A DNA stretch of 8,111 nt from Treponema sp. (GTDB taxonomy: Bacteria > Spirochaetota > Spirochaetia > Treponematales > Breznakiellaceae): the NCBI GenBank assembly GCA_031278025.1, contig JAITLF010000389.1, forward strand, positions 1 to 8,111, read 5' to 3'. Below are positions 5,448-8,111 of this stretch, in pieces. The notes beneath the pieces were generated by a model. It saw nothing but the letters and a program-made list of their open reading frames with translations. It was not told where the DNA came from and did no database searches. The stretch's first letter is position 1. Each line of letters starts with the position of its first letter. Both the position numbers and the translations under genes were made by a program.

Positions 5448-6092
5448 ATGGAAGACACGCATTTAATTTGGAACGAAACCAGCCGGAAAGACCTTTTCAA
5501 AAACCGGATTTTTACGATACAGGAGCGGGCGTGCGTTTCTCCTGCGGGGGAAGCAGGGATGTTTTCGGTCATGGATTGCCCGGATTGGGCCATCGTGATC
5601 CCGTTGCTAGACGCGCCCGGAGGGAGGGAGAGAGCCGGAAGCTTGGAAGCCGGAGGCTTAGAAGCCACTGGCTTCCAAGCCTCCGGCTTCTTTGTCATGG
5701 TCCGCCAGTGGCGGCATGGGCCCCAGGCGTTGAGTCTGGAGTTCCCCGGCGGCGTATTCGAGAAGGGGGAAGAGCCGGAAGCGGCGGCGGCGCGGGAGCT
5801 GCTGGAAGAAACCGCCTACGCGCCAGGACGCATCCTGAAGCTGGGGGAAATGAGCCCGAACCCGGCGATCATGACCAACCGGGTCCACTTCTTTCTGGCC
5901 GAAGACTTGCGGGATACGGGGAAGCGGAACCTTGACGCCGATGAATTCGTTGACGTGGAAATCATCCCGGTGGAGACGGTGCTACGGGGCATGGGAAAAC
6001 CGCCCTACATTCATTCCCTCATGGCTGCGGCGTTGATGCTGTACGTAGGGAGGGGTAGGAATTTATGGGGCTTGCGCCCCACAAATTCCTAA
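5448..6092 (+). CDS. NUDIX hydrolase (ADP-ribose pyrophosphatase type)
   Basis: A cytoplasmic pyrophosphohydrolase, probably splitting ADP-ribose or similar nucleoside diphosphate conjugates. It has 214 residues. The Nudix box (about 102-124) reads GGVFEKGEEP then AAAARELLEETAY: G-x5-E-x7-REUxEE is intact, but the usual Gly before the last hydrophobic residue is Ala. MVRQWRHG before the box and NPAIMTNRVHFFLAEDL after it fit the ADP-ribose-type subgroup. Residues about 63-81 (AGSLEAGGLEATG...) are an insert encoded by a palindrome, and the last residues (about RNLWGLRPTNS) come from a second palindrome. ATG 5448 is preferred over TTG 5412, because the TTG overlaps the -35 box of the opposite promoter and the homology begins near LIWNETSRK. 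AGGGG sits 12 bases before ATG. The gene is divergent from the kinase operon and convergent with the LysM gene. Confidence 0.9.
   Translation: MEDTHLIWNETSRKDLFKNRIFTIQERACVSPAGEAGMFSVMDCPDWAIVIPLLDAPGGRERAGSLEAGGLEATGFQASGFFVMVRQWRHGPQALSLEFPGGVFEKGEEPEAAAARELLEETAYAPGRILKLGEMSPNPAIMTNRVHFFLAEDLRDTGKRNLDADEFVDVEIIPVETVLRGMGKPPYIHSLMAAALMLYVGRGRNLWGLRPTNS
5634..5666. repeat. 15-bp tandem duplication inside the NUDIX gene
   Basis: GCCGGAAGCTTGGAA (5634-5648) and GCCGGAGGCTTAGAA (5649-5663) match at 13 of 15 bases and are followed by GCC, the start of a third unit. They encode AGSLE-AGGLE-A. The second unit is also part of the left arm of the adjoining palindrome. Confidence 0.75.
5646..5690. 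repeat. In-frame palindromic element (21-bp arms, 3-base loop) in the NUDIX gene
   Basis: Arms 5646-5666 and 5670-5690 are reverse complements at 20 of 21 positions (A5660 against C5676) around ACT. The element encodes part of a loop inserted between the N-terminal strand (WAIVIPLL) and the conserved FFVMVRQWRHG strand of the NUDIX fold. It behaves like the protein-coding palindromic elements described in Rickettsia. Confidence 0.85.
6057..6090. repeat. Palindromic element forming the 3' end of the NUDIX gene
   Basis: AGGAATTT (6057-6064) pairs with AAATTCCT (6083-6090). After one A-C mismatch, TGGGGC (6066-6071) pairs with GCCCCA (6076-6081) around TTGC. The palindrome runs into the NUDIX stop codon and supplies its final residues. 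It may serve as a two-way transcription stop between the convergent genes, although no clear T-run follows on either strand. Confidence 0.7.
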
Positions 6093-6098
6093 GACCCG

Positions 6099-6896
6099 TT
6101 ATTGCAAGGAGTCGTAATTCGCGGACGAATCCCACATACCCTCCCGGACTTCTCCCTGGATGCTGGGGATCTCCAGGACCATACCGGGGCGGATCAGATT
6201 GGGGTTGTTGGGGTTAGGGAGGCGGAGCCGGTTCGCCTCATAGATAAGACGCCATTTGGCGGGGTCTCCGTATACCCCGGGCCGGCCCGCGATATTCCAA
6301 AAACAGTCTTTGGAAACAGCCCAGGAACGAACGGTGTATTGAGATGGGAGGACGGGTTTCTCCGGAACCGGAGGCGCCTCCTGAACATTGGCTAGGGCAA
6401 TAAGAACCTGGTTTGCGGCTTCAATGGACTCGTCCCAGGATTCCGCCGAACGTTCGTTTATCGCCTGATCGTAGAAGTTCTGCGCCAGGGTGAATTCATC
6501 GGGATACCGGTTAGGGACATCCACCGCAACGGCCCAGTCAAGGCGAGAATGCGCCGCTTGAATGGCATCATCGGCCTCCTTGATCTTGATCTGTAGGGCA
6601 ACATATTCATCCGACAACTGGGCGTACTTTATCGCTTCCATCGCATATTCGAAGGAGACATCATAATTCCCGTTATCATAGGTCTCCTGGGCCAGCGCGG
6701 TTAGGCGCAGGCTTTCCAAATAATACGTATTGTTCCGGATGCTGACGGGTATTATTACCGGGGCGGCGGCGTCCAAATCGGACAGGGCGGCCAGGGTAAC
6801 CAAGGAATTAAATGCGATACGCTTCATTTCGTCTTCGGCAAATATCCCACAAATCCCTATTACTATTAGTGCTACAACAGCTGTACCTCGTTTCAT
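6099..6896 (-). CDS. Exported LysM-domain protein with helical repeats
   Basis: 265 residues. The N-terminus MKRGTAVVALIVIGICGIFA is a signal peptide, with likely signal peptidase I cleavage after A20. The Cys at 16 follows Ile, not Gly/Ala/Ser, so a lipid anchor is unlikely. Residues about 55-172 are alpha-helical with TPR-like pairs (YDNGNYDVSFEYAMEAIKYA, FYDQAINERSAESWDESIEA). A Pro-rich linker (PPVPEKPVLP) leads to a LysM domain at about 186-244: YTVRSWAVSKDCFWNIAGRP ... RLIYEANRLRLPNP ... IRPGMVLEIP. LysM binds the glycan of peptidoglycan, so the protein probably sits in the periplasm against the wall. The start overlaps the upstream stop as ATGA, and GGAGGG lies 9 bases before it inside the upstream gene, implying translational coupling. 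The role beyond wall binding is unknown. Confidence 0.88.
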   Translation of the reverse strand: MKRGTAVVALIVIGICGIFAEDEMKRIAFNSLVTLAALSDLDAAAPVIIPVSIRNNTYYLESLRLTALAQETYDNGNYDVSFEYAMEAIKYAQLSDEYVALQIKIKEADDAIQAAHSRLDWAVAVDVPNRYPDEFTLAQNFYDQAINERSAESWDESIEAANQVLIALANVQEAPPVPEKPVLPSQYTVRSWAVSKDCFWNIAGRPGVYGDPAKWRLIYEANRLRLPNPNNPNLIRPGMVLEIPSIQGEVREGMWDSSANYDSLQ

Positions 6897-8110
6897 TCGT
6901 TATTTCCCTCCAAAATCGCTTCCGCTTTCCGCGCTATTTCATCACTGTCGGCGAGTTTTTTCTCCGCTTCCTGTATGGCTTCTTCGGCCAGCCTGCGTTT
7001 TCCACTGGCGGTTCCTGATGCCCGGACAAATAATAATTCAGCCTGAAAATACCGTTCCGCCGCCTCCTTGTAACTATCCGCCTGGAAGAAAGTCCCGGCC
7101 TGGTCATAACTGGCTTGAGCGGTTTCGAATTCATCCCGAACCGCCACATCAACCTTAAGCTCCAGGGCAGCCTGGCGCTCCGCTTCGGCGGATGCCTGGC
7201 ACTCCAGGACATAGCGTTTCCAGCCGGTCTCCAGCAGCGTATTGAATCTTGCCTGAACCTCTTCCGCCTGAAGAAGAACTTCTTTTATGTTTTCCCCGCC
7301 GTTATGCGACAAGGCGTCATACCCGTCGGCGACGGCCAGGGCATCCGCACTGGCGGCGTCATACGTATCGGGATCATATTTTTTGAACCCGTGATCCTCT
7401 ATTTCCCGCTGCACATTATAGGTTTCGGCGCTCATTTTCAGAAGCCGGAACATATCCAGAGCCAAATAACCTAACCCGGCGGCGGCGGAATAATCTTCCG
7501 CTTCATAAAGCCCCAGGGCTCTATCGACGGTATCGTCCGCAGCTTGAAGGCGTTCAGGCGAACGAGTACCAATACCCGCAGCCAAAGCCGCCGCCCGCTC
7601 TTGCAGTATCCGCTCCTCCAGGGCTTTGGCGTATTGGGGCAGGCTGCGGTTAAAAACATCCTCATACGCCGCGTTTGTTTGTTCATAACGGGCGATAGAT
7701 TCCCGCACATCTTCCAGGGCATCGGTTTTTTCCTGTTTCCCTGCCGCGGTATACAATGCCTCTGCCACTTCCCATTCCTCCGCTACGTACTCCGGGCCGC
7801 AAAAGTCGGATGCCCGCTTCCGGGCTTCTTCCGCCTGTTTCTTAGCCGCCGCCAAAGCATCCAGGGCCGCCGCCCGCTCTTGCCGCATCTGCTCTTGCCG
7901 GGCTTTGGCCTGGGCCTGGCTGCGGTTATACACATCCTCATACGCTGCCTTCGCCTGCTCATAACGGGCGATGGAACCCCGCGTGTTTTCCGGGGTATCG
8001 GTTTTTTCCTGTTTCCCTGCCGCGGTATACAAGGTCTCCGCCGCCTTCCATTCCCCAGCCGCATACTCAGGGCCGCCGGCGTCAGACGCCCGCTTCCGGG
8101 CTTCTTCCGC
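6893..8110 (-). CDS. Coiled-coil repeat protein, 5' end outside the window
   Basis: The reading frame is open to the right edge, so the true start, any signal peptide and further repeats are not visible; 405 residues can be read. It is rich in Ala, Glu, Lys, Arg and Gln and predicted to be almost all helix. The N-terminal visible part holds two ~92-residue tandem units with shared blocks AEEARKRASD, LYTAAGKQEKTD, SIARYEQ and AAYEDVxNRS. The C-terminal part continues with motifs of the same style (FETAQASYDQAGTFFQADSY, KEAAERYFQAELLFVRA) that echo the YDQA helices in the LysM partner. I do not recognise a named family. It is probably an envelope-associated or periplasmic structural protein working with the LysM protein, since the genes overlap by 4 bases (ATGA). 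Confidence 0.8.
   Translation of the reverse strand, partial: AEEARKRASDAGGPEYAAGEWKAAETLYTAAGKQEKTDTPENTRGSIARYEQAKAAYEDVYNRSQAQAKARQEQMRQERAAALDALAAAKKQAEEARKRASDFCGPEYVAEEWEVAEALYTAAGKQEKTDALEDVRESIARYEQTNAAYEDVFNRSLPQYAKALEERILQERAAALAAGIGTRSPERLQAADDTVDRALGLYEAEDYSAAAGLGYLALDMFRLLKMSAETYNVQREIEDHGFKKYDPDTYDAASADALAVADGYDALSHNGGENIKEVLLQAEEVQARFNTLLETGWKRYVLECQASAEAERQAALELKVDVAVRDEFETAQASYDQAGTFFQADSYKEAAERYFQAELLFVRASGTASGKRRLAEEAIQEAEKKLADSDEIARKAEAILEGNNE
7575..8110 (-). repeat. 276-bp tandem repeat inside the coiled-coil gene (one full unit plus a partial copy)
   Basis: The segment reading down from 8110 to 7835 recurs from 7834 to about 7575, at an offset of exactly 276 bases near the unit start. 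Near-identical stretches include the 35-base block around TCGGTTTTTTCCTGTTTCCC (plus strand) that encodes AAGKQEKTD. Unit 2 has one extra codon (LPQYAKA against QAQAKA) and loses similarity after QERAAAL. More copies may lie to the right. Confidence 0.85.
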
Positions 8111-8111
8111 C

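Noticed and set aside
1..8111. CRISPR array, tRNA, rRNA or DGR reverse transcriptase
   Set aside because: No spaced direct repeats, no cloverleaf-like or rRNA sequence and no reverse-transcriptase motifs were seen on either strand. The DGR idea rests on the target gene only.

Overview
The window suggests a host-associated spirochete, most likely a Treponema-like bacterium of the termite-gut type. I infer this from a spirochaetal-style lipoprotein ending in a DUF6273-like/C-type-lectin-like module, a LysM protein encoded next to a coiled-coil repeat protein, a kinase of the Cytidylate_kin2 type, and decayed integrase-type insertion sequence (IS) remnants. No ribosomal RNA or single marker fixes the species. 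Base composition is GC-rich except in the short intergenic stretches.

Layout. Positions 1-360 hold the 3' end of a ruined integrase-core transposase, split over three frames, with a likely IS end. It abuts a perfect 15-bp inverted repeat that lies just past the stop codon of a large minus-strand lipoprotein gene (409-2676). Positions 2677-2952 are non-coding and hold three hairpins and an AT-rich palindrome. Then come two minus-strand genes, an M32 (Taq-type) carboxypeptidase (2953-4482) and, upstream of it, a cytidylate-kinase-like protein with a BON-like C-terminus (4515-5336). They probably form one operon, driven by an unusually clear TTGACA-17-TATGCT promoter at 5390-5418. Diverging from it is a plus-strand NUDIX hydrolase (5448-6092) that carries two palindromic elements inside its reading frame. 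It converges on a translationally coupled minus-strand pair: a LysM envelope protein (6099-6896) and a coiled-coil protein with 276-bp tandem repeats (6893 to the right edge, 5' end missing).

How the parts work together. The operon and the NUDIX gene look like cytoplasmic housekeeping (peptide turnover, nucleotide metabolism, ADP-ribose-type clean-up). The LysM pair and the lipoprotein are cell-envelope genes.

The most interesting signal is at the 3' end of the lipoprotein gene. It has a tryptophan-rich C-terminal module with an almost purely NNY-codon variable-looking tail, followed at once by a stable inverted repeat without a T-run. That is the architecture expected of a diversity-generating retroelement (DGR) target whose reverse transcriptase and template repeat lie elsewhere. 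The second is the pair of palindromic repeats that add residues to the NUDIX protein, one as an internal insert and one as the C-terminal tail.
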